DNA of 11,264 nt, from positions 1-11,264 of the forward strand of contig DISF01000075.1 of NCBI GenBank assembly GCA_002421985.1, given 5' to 3'. This document shows, one piece after another, positions 5,626 through 11,198 of this stretch. The position numbers and the translations under genes were made by a program. Numbering within the stretch: position 1 is the stretch's first letter; each line of letters begins with the position of its first letter. Below the pieces are notes generated by a model. It saw only the letters and a list, made by a program, of their open reading frames with translations. It was not told where the DNA came from and ran no database searches. This stretch comes from Roseovarius sp. UBA6217 (GTDB lineage: Bacteria > Pseudomonadota > Alphaproteobacteria > Rhodobacterales > Rhodobacteraceae).

Positions 5626-7028
5626 CACATCATCTCCCGCACATCCGTAAGCCGTCCCGTCACCGCCGCCGCCGCCGCCATGGCGGGGCTCATCAGATGC
5701 GTGCGGCCGCCGCGGCCCTGACGGCCCTCGAAATTGCGGTTCGACGTGGCCGCGCAGCGCTCGCCCGGTGAAAGCTGATCGGGGTTCATCGCCAGGCACA
5801 TGGAACAGCCCGCAAGCCGCCATTCAAAGCCCGCCTCGATGAAGATATCCGCCAGCCCCTCTTCCTCGGCCTGCGCGCGCACAAGGCCCGAGCCGGGGAC
5901 AACCATCGCCCGTTTCACGGCGATTTTCCTGCCCTTGAGGATTTCGGCGGCGGCGCGCAGATCCTCGATCCGGCCATTGGTGCAGGAGCCGATAAAGACC
6001 GTGTCGATCTCGACCTCCGAGAGCTTTTGGCCGGGCTTGAGGCCCATATAATCGAGCGCGCGCCGCGCCGCCTCGACCTTGCCGCCGGAGAAATTCGCCG
6101 GATCGGGCACCTCGGCGGTGATCGGCAGCACATCCTCGGGGCTGGTGCCCCATGTCACGACGGGGGCGATATCCTCGGCATTGAGCGTCACAACCTTGTC
6201 CCAATGCGCGTCCGGATCGGAATAAAGCGTCTTCCACCAGTTGAGCGCCGCCTCCCATTGCGCGCCCTTGGGGGCATGAGGCCGACCCTTGACATACTCG
6301 AACGTCGTCTCGTCCGGCGCGATCAGCCCTGCGCGCGCGCCGCCCTCGATCGCCATGTTGCAGACCGTCATGCGGCCTTCCATGCTCAGATCGCGGATCG
6401 CCTCGCCGCAATATTCGATCACGTAGCCGGTGCCGCCCGCCGTGCCGGTGGCGCCGATCACCGAGAGCGTGATATCCTTGGCGGTCACGCCGGGGCGCAG
6501 CTTGCCGGTGATCTCGACCTTCATGTTCTTGGCGCGGCGCTGAATCAGCGTCTGCGTCGCCAGCACATGCTCCACCTCCGAGGTGCCGATGCCATGCGCG
6601 AGCGCGCCAAAGGCACCATGCGTCGCGGTGTGGCTGTCGCCGCAGACCACCGTCATGCCCGGCAATGTCCAGCCCTGTTCGGGGCCGACGATATGCACGA
6701 TGCCCTGACGGATATCCGACACCGGGTAATAGTGAATACCGAAATCGCGCGCGTTCGTATCCAGCGCCTCGACCTGAATGCGGCTGTCCTCGGTCATGGT
6801 GGCGGCATTGGTGCGATCCAGCGTGGTGGGCACGTTGTGATCGGGCACGGCAATGGTCTTGTCGGGGGCATGGACCTTGCGCCCGGCCATCCGCAGCCCC
6901 TCGAAGGCTTGCGGGCTTGTCACCTCGTGCACGAGGTGGCGGTCGATATAAAGCAGGCAGGTGCCGTCCTCGGCCTCGTGGACCACGTGGGCATCCCAGA
7001 TCTTGTCATAGAGTGTCTTGGCGGACAT
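5625..7028 (-). CDS. leuC: 3-isopropylmalate dehydratase large subunit LeuC
   Basis: LeuC is the [4Fe-4S] aconitase-family large subunit of isopropylmalate isomerase, working with LeuD in leucine synthesis. The 467 residues match the normal length. Cluster cysteines are Cys349 in FIGSCTNGR and Cys408/Cys411 in GCSMCLAMN. Other family blocks are VPDHNVPT (61-68), VCGDSHTATHGAFGALA (128-144, with HGIGTSEVEHVLATQT following) and TSNRNFEGRQGRGGRTHLMSP (428-448). The ATG at 7028 has a GGGAGAGGA ribosome-binding site about 5 bases upstream. The C-terminus VTGRLTDVREMM appears complete. Its TGA shares the A with the ATG of the ATPase gene, so ribosomes finishing leuC can restart there. This makes leuC the first gene of a leuC-ATPase-DUF4276-leuD unit. 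Regulation is not evident: no run of Leu codons typical of an attenuator leader was found upstream. Confidence 0.98.
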   Translation of the reverse strand: MSAKTLYDKIWDAHVVHEAEDGTCLLYIDRHLVHEVTSPQAFEGLRMAGRKVHAPDKTIAVPDHNVPTTLDRTNAATMTEDSRIQVEALDTNARDFGIHYYPVSDIRQGIVHIVGPEQGWTLPGMTVVCGDSHTATHGAFGALAHGIGTSEVEHVLATQTLIQRRAKNMKVEITGKLRPGVTAKDITLSVIGATGTAGGTGYVIEYCGEAIRDLSMEGRMTVCNMAIEGGARAGLIAPDETTFEYVKGRPHAPKGAQWEAALNWWKTLYSDPDAHWDKVVTLNAEDIAPVVTWGTSPEDVLPITAEVPDPANFSGGKVEAARRALDYMGLKPGQKLSEVEIDTVFIGSCTNGRIEDLRAAAEILKGRKIAVKRAMVVPGSGLVRAQAEEEGLADIFIEAGFEWRLAGCSMCLAMNPDQLSPGERCAATSNRNFEGRQGRGGRTHLMSPAMAAAAAVTGRLTDVREMM

Positions 7029-7082
7029 GCGTCCTCTCCCGTTGCTGATTGGCTGCGGTCTGAACGGAGGGTGGTCGCGCGC

Positions 7083-7169
7083 TCAGCGGCGCGCCAGCAC
7101 ACTGTGCTGCGCCCCGAAAAATCGCCACGGCAGGCGCGCGCGATCATCCATGTCGAACACCCGGATCAT
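7083..7169 (-). CDS. Possible small ORF (28 codons) in the leuC leader
   Basis: On the minus strand an ATG at 7169 opens MIRVFDMDDRARLPWRFFGA (residues 1-20) and ends with QHSVLARR and a TGA at 7083, 54 bases before leuC. An in-frame GTG at 7211 would extend it to about 42 codons. No clear ribosome-binding site precedes either start. Its first codons fall in a sequence repeated near 9865-9881, where the same frame also reads IRVFD, so this may be repeat-derived rather than coding. It has only scattered Leu codons and does not look like a leucine attenuator peptide. Position in the leuC leader is the main reason to list it. Confidence 0.25.
   Translation of the reverse strand: MIRVFDMDDRARLPWRFFGAQHSVLARR
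7095..7109. promoter_or_regulatory. Perfect dyad upstream of leuC
   Basis: CAGCACA-C-TGTGCTG is a perfect 7-base inverted repeat around one central base, 67 bases upstream of the leuC start. It is compact enough to be an operator for a dimeric regulator of the leu transcript, or the stem of a small leader hairpin. I did not find convincing -35/-10 boxes with it. The leuC promoter must lie in 7029-7292 or further upstream if there is read-through from the Hint gene. Confidence 0.35.
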
Positions 7170-7182
7170 GCAAACCAGATAC
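7151..7182 (-). repeat. Second copy of the 17-base repeat core, upstream of leuC
   Basis: TGTCGAACACCCGGATC at 7151-7167 is identical to 9865-9881. Similarity continues past the core with small gaps (ATGCAAA here, TCATGGCAAA there). A 17-base exact match within 11 kb is unlikely by chance. The palindromic part seen in the other copy is not found here, so this is at most a partial copy. Confidence 0.45.
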
Positions 7183-7252
7183 AGCGCCCCGGCCCCGCTA
7201 TCAAGAGGCACGCAAGGGCCCGGTTTCTTCTGGCCCAAAATATCCCGGGGGA

Positions 7253-7285
7253 GTCGCCGCTTGCGGCGACGGGGGCAGCGCCCCC
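7253..7285 (-). terminator. Double GC-rich hairpin terminator after the Hint-domain gene
   Basis: In transcription order, starting 7 bases past the stop at 7293, come GGGGGC-GCT-GCCCCC (7285-7271) and then GTCGCCGC-AA-GCGGCGAC (7270-7253), followed by CTCCCCCGGGATATTTTGGG. Two perfect stems followed by a short T-run fit a factor-independent terminator. I recall the same pattern (GGGGGC...GCCCCC, then CCCGGGATATTTT) as a common gene-end element in Rhodobacteraceae genomes, so it may also count as a dispersed repeat. Confidence 0.7.
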
Positions 7286-7292
7286 GATCCCC

Positions 7293-8357
7293 TCAGGCCG
7301 CCTCATGCCGCAAGATCGCCGCTTCCGACGCGCTCAGACAGCGCCGCGCGTGCCCGCCATAAAGATGCGGCTCATGTGCCAGGTTGGGATCGAGCGCCAG
7401 AAGCCGCGCGCGGTCCGTCTCGGTCAGGGTCGAGAGCGCGGCGCTCGCGGGGTGAAAGCTCTCGGTCTCCACACCATTGGCCCAGATGATTTCGTGGCCG
7501 GGCAGCAACAGGTGGATATAGGTTACCTCGCGCGAGGCCAGATCGACGGCGACGCTGTCATTGTTGACCAGATCGCGCGCCATCACCAGAACCTCGGGCG
7601 TGTTGAAGAGCGCGCGCGCCACATCCCCGCGCACCAGCACGCGGTGCTCGGGGCTGACCACAAGCGTCGCATCGGGCACATCCTGGCCCAGCGCCCCCGC
7701 CCGAAGCCGCACCGGGCGCAGCCGCGGCGTGGCGAAAAGCCGCGCACCGGTCAAGCGGCGGCTGCCGATCCAGCGGATCTCCTGCGCGCCGCTGTCGCGG
7801 GTCTGCACCCGGTCACCCTCGCGCAGATCTTCCACCAGGCGCGGGCCGTCAGGCGTCTCGATCCGGGTGCCAGGGGTGAAACAGATGACGCCGCCCGAGG
7901 CCGGGCTCGTCGCGGCCCCGTGCAGCCCGTCAAGCGCGTGATGCACCACCCACATTTCCGTGTGCTGCGGCGGGATTTCATCGAGAAACATCAAGAGCGG
8001 CACCGCGCCGCCCTCAAGCTCGATCACCGTGACGGTATAGCTGCGCAACCCGTCGGTGACGACAAATCCCGGATCGGTGAGCGGCTCATCCACCTCGATC
8101 CGCTCCAGATCGCGCCGACCGCTCATCGCCGCGCCCACCAGCCGCCGCACCATACGCGCCGCGCGCCTGCGCTGCACCGCCTCGCCATCCGCCACGCCCA
8201 GCCGCAAAAGGTTCTGCGGCCCGTCCACGCGCACCGCCTCTCCCTGCCAGGACCATGTCATCCCGACAGTCATGGCCCGTGGCGGCAATGCGCCCTGACC
8301 ATCCAGTTCCGTTTGCGACCAGGAAATGACAAACGTGCCACGAAAGCCCGTTCCCAT
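7293..8357 (-). CDS. Stand-alone Hint-domain (hedgehog/intein-type) protein
   Basis: A 354-residue protein with a Hint module in its C-terminal half, of the Hint_2 type widespread in Rhodobacteraceae. The module opens at GVICFTPGTRIETPDG (156-171), where Cys159 is the position of the self-cleaving nucleophile. It continues with LVEDLREGDRVQTRDSGAQE (174-193), the central SPEHRVLV block (235-242) with His238, and YIHLLLPGHEIIWANGVETE (280-299), which matches intein block F. The splice-terminal His-Asn is absent (ESF follows), so protein splicing is not expected; N-terminal autocleavage is possible. The N-terminal 150 residues resemble no family I know, and there is no signal peptide. The start at 8357 has only a weak AGGCAGG upstream. 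The gene ends in a strong double hairpin. Its role is unknown; relatives are often fused to secreted repeat or calcium-binding proteins. Confidence 0.85.
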   Translation of the reverse strand: MGTGFRGTFVISWSQTELDGQGALPPRAMTVGMTWSWQGEAVRVDGPQNLLRLGVADGEAVQRRRAARMVRRLVGAAMSGRRDLERIEVDEPLTDPGFVVTDGLRSYTVTVIELEGGAVPLLMFLDEIPPQHTEMWVVHHALDGLHGAATSPASGGVICFTPGTRIETPDGPRLVEDLREGDRVQTRDSGAQEIRWIGSRRLTGARLFATPRLRPVRLRAGALGQDVPDATLVVSPEHRVLVRGDVARALFNTPEVLVMARDLVNNDSVAVDLASREVTYIHLLLPGHEIIWANGVETESFHPASAALSTLTETDRARLLALDPNLAHEPHLYGGHARRCLSASEAAILRHEAA

Positions 8358-8374
8358 GCCCTGATACCTGCCTC

Positions 8375-8410
8375 TTGTCTTTTTTTATTGGATTTACAGT
8401 AGCAAAAGCG
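8375..8410 (-). promoter_or_regulatory. AT-rich probable promoter region of the Hint-domain gene
   Basis: Between the terminator of the upstream deacylase gene and the Hint gene ATG lies a conspicuous AT-rich patch, reading on the minus strand CTTTTGCTACTGTAAATCC followed by AATAAAAAAAG. In so GC-rich a genome this patch, right behind a terminator, is where a promoter is expected; TACTGT is a possible -10. I could not identify a -35 at good spacing. Confidence 0.35.
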
Positions 8411-8420
8411 ATTCGCCCTG

Positions 8421-8444
8421 AAAAGCCCCCGCGCGCCGGCGGGG
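8421..8444 (-). terminator. Factor-independent terminator after the LpxR-like gene
   Basis: Eight bases past the stop at 8453, the minus strand reads CCCCGC-CGGCGC-GCGGGG-GCTTTT: a perfect 6-base GC stem with a 6-base loop, followed by a short T-run. This separates the deacylase gene from the Hint gene. Confidence 0.65.
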
Positions 8445-8452
8445 TCATTTTC

Positions 8453-9367
8453 TCAGAAACGCAGGCGAAATTGCAGCGAGCCGACCACCTGCCCCTCGCG
8501 CTGGCTCTCGAATTCCTCGCCAAGCCAGGTGACCCCGTAGAAGACCGAGCCGCCGCCGCGCCCCTCCCAGTGCATCCCGCCACGCACCCGCGTGCGCGTC
8601 TCCTCCACCCGCAGGCCGCTGCGCGCGGGCAGCAATTCGCTATCCTCGACATAGGCGATATCGGCACCCAGCACGAAGGCATGGCCGGGCACATCCTCGC
8701 GCACCACCCGGTAGCGATGGCCGGTCACCGGCTCGCGCACCATCAATTCGCCCTGCGTCAGGCGGCCGATCGTGATGTCGGCCCCCGCGCGCACCAGCGT
8801 CTCCACCCCGATCCGCGCCTCGGCAAAGGGCCGCAACCGCAGCGCGCCAAACTCGAAACTGCGCCCGGCCTCGATCACGCCCGTGGGATGAAAATCGTTG
8901 CCCACCTGGTTGCGCCGCACCGCCCCTGACATGTCATCGCCGCCCACGATATCGTGGAGAAAGCCCTGAAAATCATCAATGCCGGTCTGCGGGCCGGTCA
9001 CCACCAGATCGCCACCCAGCGCATATTCCATACGCCCGCGCGTCATGTGGCTGTGCAGCCCGAGGCTCAGCGCCCCGGCAAAGGGACGGTCCCCCGGCGC
9101 AGGCTTGGAAATATCCTCGGGCGCGATGGTCTCGCCGTTGAAACGAAGCTCCAGCATCTCGCCCAAGGTGGCAGGCGCGGCACCGGTCCAGTCGGGGGCA
9201 TAGACGCGGCTCGACGCGACCGAGCCACTGCGCCAGCGATCACGGCCATCGCCGATGATATCATTTGTGAAGACAACACCATACCCTACGCGCGAACGCC
9301 CCTCGGCCTGCGCCATGCTCGTGCCGACAAGGCAGACCCCGAGGGCCAGACCCAAAAGACGCACCAT
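8453..9367 (-). CDS. LpxR-family lipid A deacylase (outer-membrane beta-barrel)
   Basis: A 304-residue outer-membrane protein of the LpxR family (DUF2219). Characterised LpxR enzymes remove the 3'-acyloxyacyl chain of lipid A, changing envelope permeability and immune recognition. Residues 1-22 are a signal peptide (MVRLLGLALGVCLVGTSMAQ, then AE). The mature start GYGVVFTNDIIGDGRDRWRSGS (28-49) carries the family Thr-Asn-Asp motif (Asn35, Asp36 expected to be catalytic). His138 in FQGFLHDIVGG is the likely catalytic His. Ending in Phe304 (QFRLRF) is typical of barrel proteins recognised by the Bam machinery. The ATG at 9367 was chosen over a much longer open frame reaching 9841 because it alone gives a signal peptide and has AGGAG 8 bases upstream. 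The leader 9368-9461 can form a long-range stem. Family call strong; enzymatic specificity inferred. Confidence 0.87.
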   Translation of the reverse strand: MVRLLGLALGVCLVGTSMAQAEGRSRVGYGVVFTNDIIGDGRDRWRSGSVASSRVYAPDWTGAAPATLGEMLELRFNGETIAPEDISKPAPGDRPFAGALSLGLHSHMTRGRMEYALGGDLVVTGPQTGIDDFQGFLHDIVGGDDMSGAVRRNQVGNDFHPTGVIEAGRSFEFGALRLRPFAEARIGVETLVRAGADITIGRLTQGELMVREPVTGHRYRVVREDVPGHAFVLGADIAYVEDSELLPARSGLRVEETRTRVRGGMHWEGRGGGSVFYGVTWLGEEFESQREGQVVGSLQFRLRF

Positions 9368-9385
9368 CGCGCGCGCTCCTATTCC

Positions 9386-9461
9386 ATGCCCCCCCGGGCA
9401 GGACCGGGATAGCACCCGCCAAGGGCGGATTTCCAGCGAAACCGTGGCAAGGAGGGGGCAT
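9386..9461 (-). promoter_or_regulatory. Foldable leader of the LpxR-like gene
   Basis: ATGCCCCC (9386-9393) and GGGGGCAT (9454-9461) are exact complements that enclose a second small hairpin, CCGCC-AAG-GGCGG (9416-9428). Transcribed on the minus strand this forms a closed stem ending 6 bases before the AGGAG ribosome-binding site. It could affect mRNA stability or translation. GC-rich DNA makes such stems common by chance, so regulatory meaning is uncertain. Confidence 0.3.
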
Positions 9462-9526
9462 TTGCGGCAACTTCCGCATTGCGCAGCCCAGCCGCCCTCG
9501 GGCCGCGCGCAGGCGTTCGACATCCG

Positions 9527-9691
9527 ACAGGTCTTGCCGATGGTGATGCAGCCTGCCATCTTGCGGAATGCAGGGAGGCAAGCACCGTAAATGGCCTGTT
9601 GCCGCCGTTCGCCTTCTTCCCCCGCGCGGAACAAGGCGCGCTTGCGCGCCGCCGCGCGAGCGCCCGACCGCCCGGACGGGCGGGCGCTTTT
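9527..9691 (+). ncRNA. Speculative plus-strand small RNA ending at an orphan terminator
   Basis: Bases 9527-9599 can fold into a long interrupted hairpin: ACAGG with CCTGT (9527-9531/9595-9599), CTTGCC with GGCAAG (9533-9538/9577-9582), and CCTGC with GCAGG (9552-9556/9570-9574), separated by unequal internal loops. About 60 bases later is a terminator whose T-run is on the plus strand, although no plausible plus-strand protein gene lies upstream. Together they suggest an unannotated transcript. I could not match it to tmRNA, SRP RNA, 6S RNA, RNase P or a known riboswitch. The fold is equally possible on the minus strand as a leader of the LpxR-like gene. Confidence 0.2.
9659..9691 (+). terminator. 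Plus-facing factor-independent terminator without an obvious gene
   Basis: AGCGCCCG (9659-9666) pairs perfectly with CGGGCGCT (9681-9688) and the run continues as TTTT, giving a stem of 8 GC-rich pairs followed by a T-tract on the plus strand; an alternative inner pairing, CCGCCC with GGGCGG, also exists. All confident genes within 3 kb on either side are on the minus strand, so what it terminates is unclear: perhaps a small RNA, or antisense transcription into the phosphatase gene. Confidence 0.55.
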
Positions 9692-9864
9692 GCAACGGTG
9701 CATATCCGAGTAATCGTTCAGGTATCTGGGACCATAAAGCGCCTGCCACACCCGGTGCAGCGCCCACCCGCGGTCGGGCCCTCGCGCGGCTTGTCGCATC
9801 ATGTCGAATGGCCGCAACAGGCCCTGAGCGTCCCCCGGCACAGCATCGGGCGCTTTGTGTCAGG

Positions 9865-9936
9865 TGTCGAACACCCGGATCTCATGGCAAAAGGGACAGC
9901 CGGCCTCAAAAGGTCTCCGCTTTCTCGGGGATGACG
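9865..9936 (-). repeat. Fragment of a dispersed intergenic repeat
   Basis: The minus strand of 9911-9936 reads CGTCATCCCCGAGAAAGCGG followed by AGACCT, close to the widespread proteobacterial intergenic element whose consensus contains CCCCGCGAAAGCGGGG; in its spurious translation this gives the familiar RHPRESGD phrase. It is followed by TTTTGCCATGAG and ATCCGGGTGTTCGACA, and the 17-base core TGTCGAACACCCGGATC (9865-9881, plus strand) recurs exactly at 7151-7167. The palindromic half is decayed relative to consensus. Such elements behave like short non-autonomous mobile sequences. In the stretch 9368-9978 I see no convincing protein gene besides this, the foldable segment and the terminator. 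Confidence 0.5.
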
Positions 9937-9978
9937 GTGCCTCCTGCCGCAGCGCGCCCCCCAAGTGACATCCCCCGC

Positions 9979-10446
9979 TCAGGCGGTCCCGTCCTCGACG
10001 GGCGGGCCCCATCGCGCGATCAGGTGGCCGATGATCTGGTCGCGGGTCTGGCGGTAGGCGTCGAGCCGCGCCTCGCGGGTCTGGGCAAGGCCGGTCGGGT
10101 CCATGATCGGCCAATAGACCACATCGAGGTGAAAGAACCGCGTCAGATCAAGCGCGCGGCGCTGGCTTGCAGGGCTGAGCGCGACAATCAGATCGAACGA
10201 CGACAGGTCGTCGCCCCATTCCGCCATCTCGTCAAAGCTGCGCACCCGGTGGCGCTCCAGTTCCACCCCGATCTCGCGGCAGACGGTGATGGCAAAGCCG
10301 TCGATATCCATCTCGCTCTTGACACCGGCCGACTGCACATAGGTCTCGGTGCCGTAGAATTTCTTCATGATGCCCTCGGCCATCGGCGAGCGCACGGCGT
10401 TGTGATCGCAGCAAAACAGCACCGATTGCGGCAGCGCCTCGGGCAT
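9979..10446 (-). CDS. Low-molecular-weight protein-tyrosine-phosphatase family protein
   Basis: A 155-residue cytoplasmic protein of the low-molecular-weight phosphotyrosine phosphatase / arsenate reductase fold. The phosphate-binding loop is VLFCCDHNAVRSPMAEG (9-25): Cys13 and Arg19 form the C-x5-R signature, and SPMAE follows as in the family. The C-terminal Asp116-Pro117 (YWPIMDPTG) supplies the general acid position. The loop has DHNAV where classical enzymes have a Gly-Asn-x-Cys type sequence, so phosphotyrosine, arsenate or other phosphoester substrates remain possible. The ATG at 10446 lies 4 bases after the UPF0262 stop, so the two are co-transcribed and probably coupled; the GGGGG inside the end of UPF0262 may be its ribosome-binding site. 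As I recall, this pair usually sits between hisD and infA in Rhodobacteraceae; neither is seen here. Confidence 0.88.
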   Translation of the reverse strand: MPEALPQSVLFCCDHNAVRSPMAEGIMKKFYGTETYVQSAGVKSEMDIDGFAITVCREIGVELERHRVRSFDEMAEWGDDLSSFDLIVALSPASQRRALDLTRFFHLDVVYWPIMDPTGLAQTREARLDAYRQTRDQIIGHLIARWGPPVEDGTA

Positions 10447-10450
10447 GTGC

Positions 10451-10930
10451 TCAGCCCCCGAAATGCAGCACGCAAATCAGGGTAAAGAGGCGGCGCGCGG
10501 TGTCGGTATCCACCTCCGCCTTGCCCTCCAGCCGCTCTTCCAGCACCCGCGCGCCCTCGTTGTGGATGCCCCGCCGGGCCATGTCGATGGTCTCGATCTG
10601 GGAGGGGGGCATGTTCCTGACGGCGTCGAAATAGCTCTCGCAGATGGCCCAGTAATCCTTGACCACCTGCCGGAACGGCGACAGGGACAGGTGAAACTCC
10701 GCCGCCGGCTGACCGGCCTCGGTGCGGATATCGAAAACCAGCCGCTTGTCGCGGATCGCAAGGCCCACCCGGTAGGGGCCATCGGGCACTGCGCGGCCCT
10801 CGCGCGCGGGCAGCGCAAAGGAATTCTCCTCGATCAGGTCATACATCGCAACCTTGCGTTCCTGCTCGATCTCGGGCGTGGGCGGCGGCAGGTTGGCGTC
10901 GTCGAGGTCGATATGGCAAATGCGGTTCAT
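10451..10930 (-). CDS. UPF0262 family protein
   Basis: A 159-residue protein of the alphaproteobacterial UPF0262 family, function unknown. Recognisable segments: NRICHIDLDD (2-11), PEIEQERKVAMYDLIEENSF (19-38), GPYRVGLAIRDKRLVFDIR (51-69), SLSPFRQVVKDYWAICESYF (82-101), ETIDMARRGIHNEGARVLEERL (113-134) and the DTARRLFTLICVLHFGG C-terminus (143-159). It lacks a signal peptide and membrane segments and should be a soluble cytoplasmic protein. I chose the ATG at 10930 because homologues start with this MNRI-type N-terminus; an in-frame ATG 20 codons upstream would add low-complexity residues. The ribosome-binding site (GGGA) is weak. It is followed after 4 bases by the small phosphatase, a pairing conserved in the group, suggesting a joint role I cannot specify. 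Confidence 0.9.
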   Translation of the reverse strand: MNRICHIDLDDANLPPPTPEIEQERKVAMYDLIEENSFALPAREGRAVPDGPYRVGLAIRDKRLVFDIRTEAGQPAAEFHLSLSPFRQVVKDYWAICESYFDAVRNMPPSQIETIDMARRGIHNEGARVLEERLEGKAEVDTDTARRLFTLICVLHFGG

Positions 10931-11080
10931 GGCGTGTTCCCGTTCGGGTCTGTCTGTGGCGTCCCTAGCCCAGAGGTGCGCTGCGGGCAATCTGCGGCGG
11001 CAATTGCCGCGCCGAATGCCACCGCGCCGTCACCTGAGTGCCACGCCTGCCCTGCTATGGCCGCAAATCTTGTGCAAAAA

Positions 11081-11128
11081 GGCATATTGTTGCCCGGTTC
11101 GAATGGCATATTGTCCCCGGATCGGGAA
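11081..11128 (+). promoter_or_regulatory. Direct repeats and candidate promoter for the ABC-transporter gene
   Basis: GGCATATTGT occurs at 11081-11090 and again at 11105-11114, exactly 24 bases apart; each is followed by a related CCCGG-TTCG or CCCGG-ATCG sequence and AAT, so two roughly 24-base units lie in tandem. TTGTTG (11088-11093) and TATTGT (11109-11114), spaced 16 bases, are plausible -35 and -10 boxes on the plus strand. The repeated units may be binding sites for a regulator. A CCCCCC/GGGGGG stem (11144-11149/11161-11166) lies in the presumed leader. The 268-base divergent region 10931-11198 holds no other feature I can support. Confidence 0.45.
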
Positions 11129-11198
11129 TAATGACCGGGCCCGCCCCCCTTGACGATCACGGGGGGAGCCATGCGCGGGCAATCAACGAGGCGCAGCA

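Noticed and set aside
7029..7292. Leucine attenuator or T-box before leuC
   Set aside because: No short ORF with clustered Leu codons and no T-box motif was seen; the only small ORF has scattered Leu codons and no clear ribosome-binding site.
6027..8402. 791-codon open frame on the plus strand
   Set aside because: It lies antisense to leuC and the Hint gene, both certain on the minus strand. It is rich in Arg, Ala, His and Pro as expected for a GC-rich shadow frame and shows no domain.
9368..9841. N-terminal extension of the LpxR-like gene to an ATG at 9841
   Set aside because: The extra 158 residues have no family similarity I recognise, cross a terminator stem, and would bury the signal peptide; the ATG at 9367 has AGGAG and a proper signal peptide.
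9368..9978. Known structural RNA (6S, SRP RNA, tmRNA) or tRNA in the largest gap
   Set aside because: A hairpin is present but I could not find the conserved SRP GGAA tetraloop region, tmRNA tag, 6S bubble pattern or a tRNA TTCGANNC arm with acceptor stem.
9860..10114. 84-codon minus-strand frame ending in CPFCHEIRVFDT
   Set aside because: It overlaps the phosphatase gene out of frame and its C-terminal part is the translation of a dispersed repeat, a common source of false genes. The CxxC pair alone is not enough.
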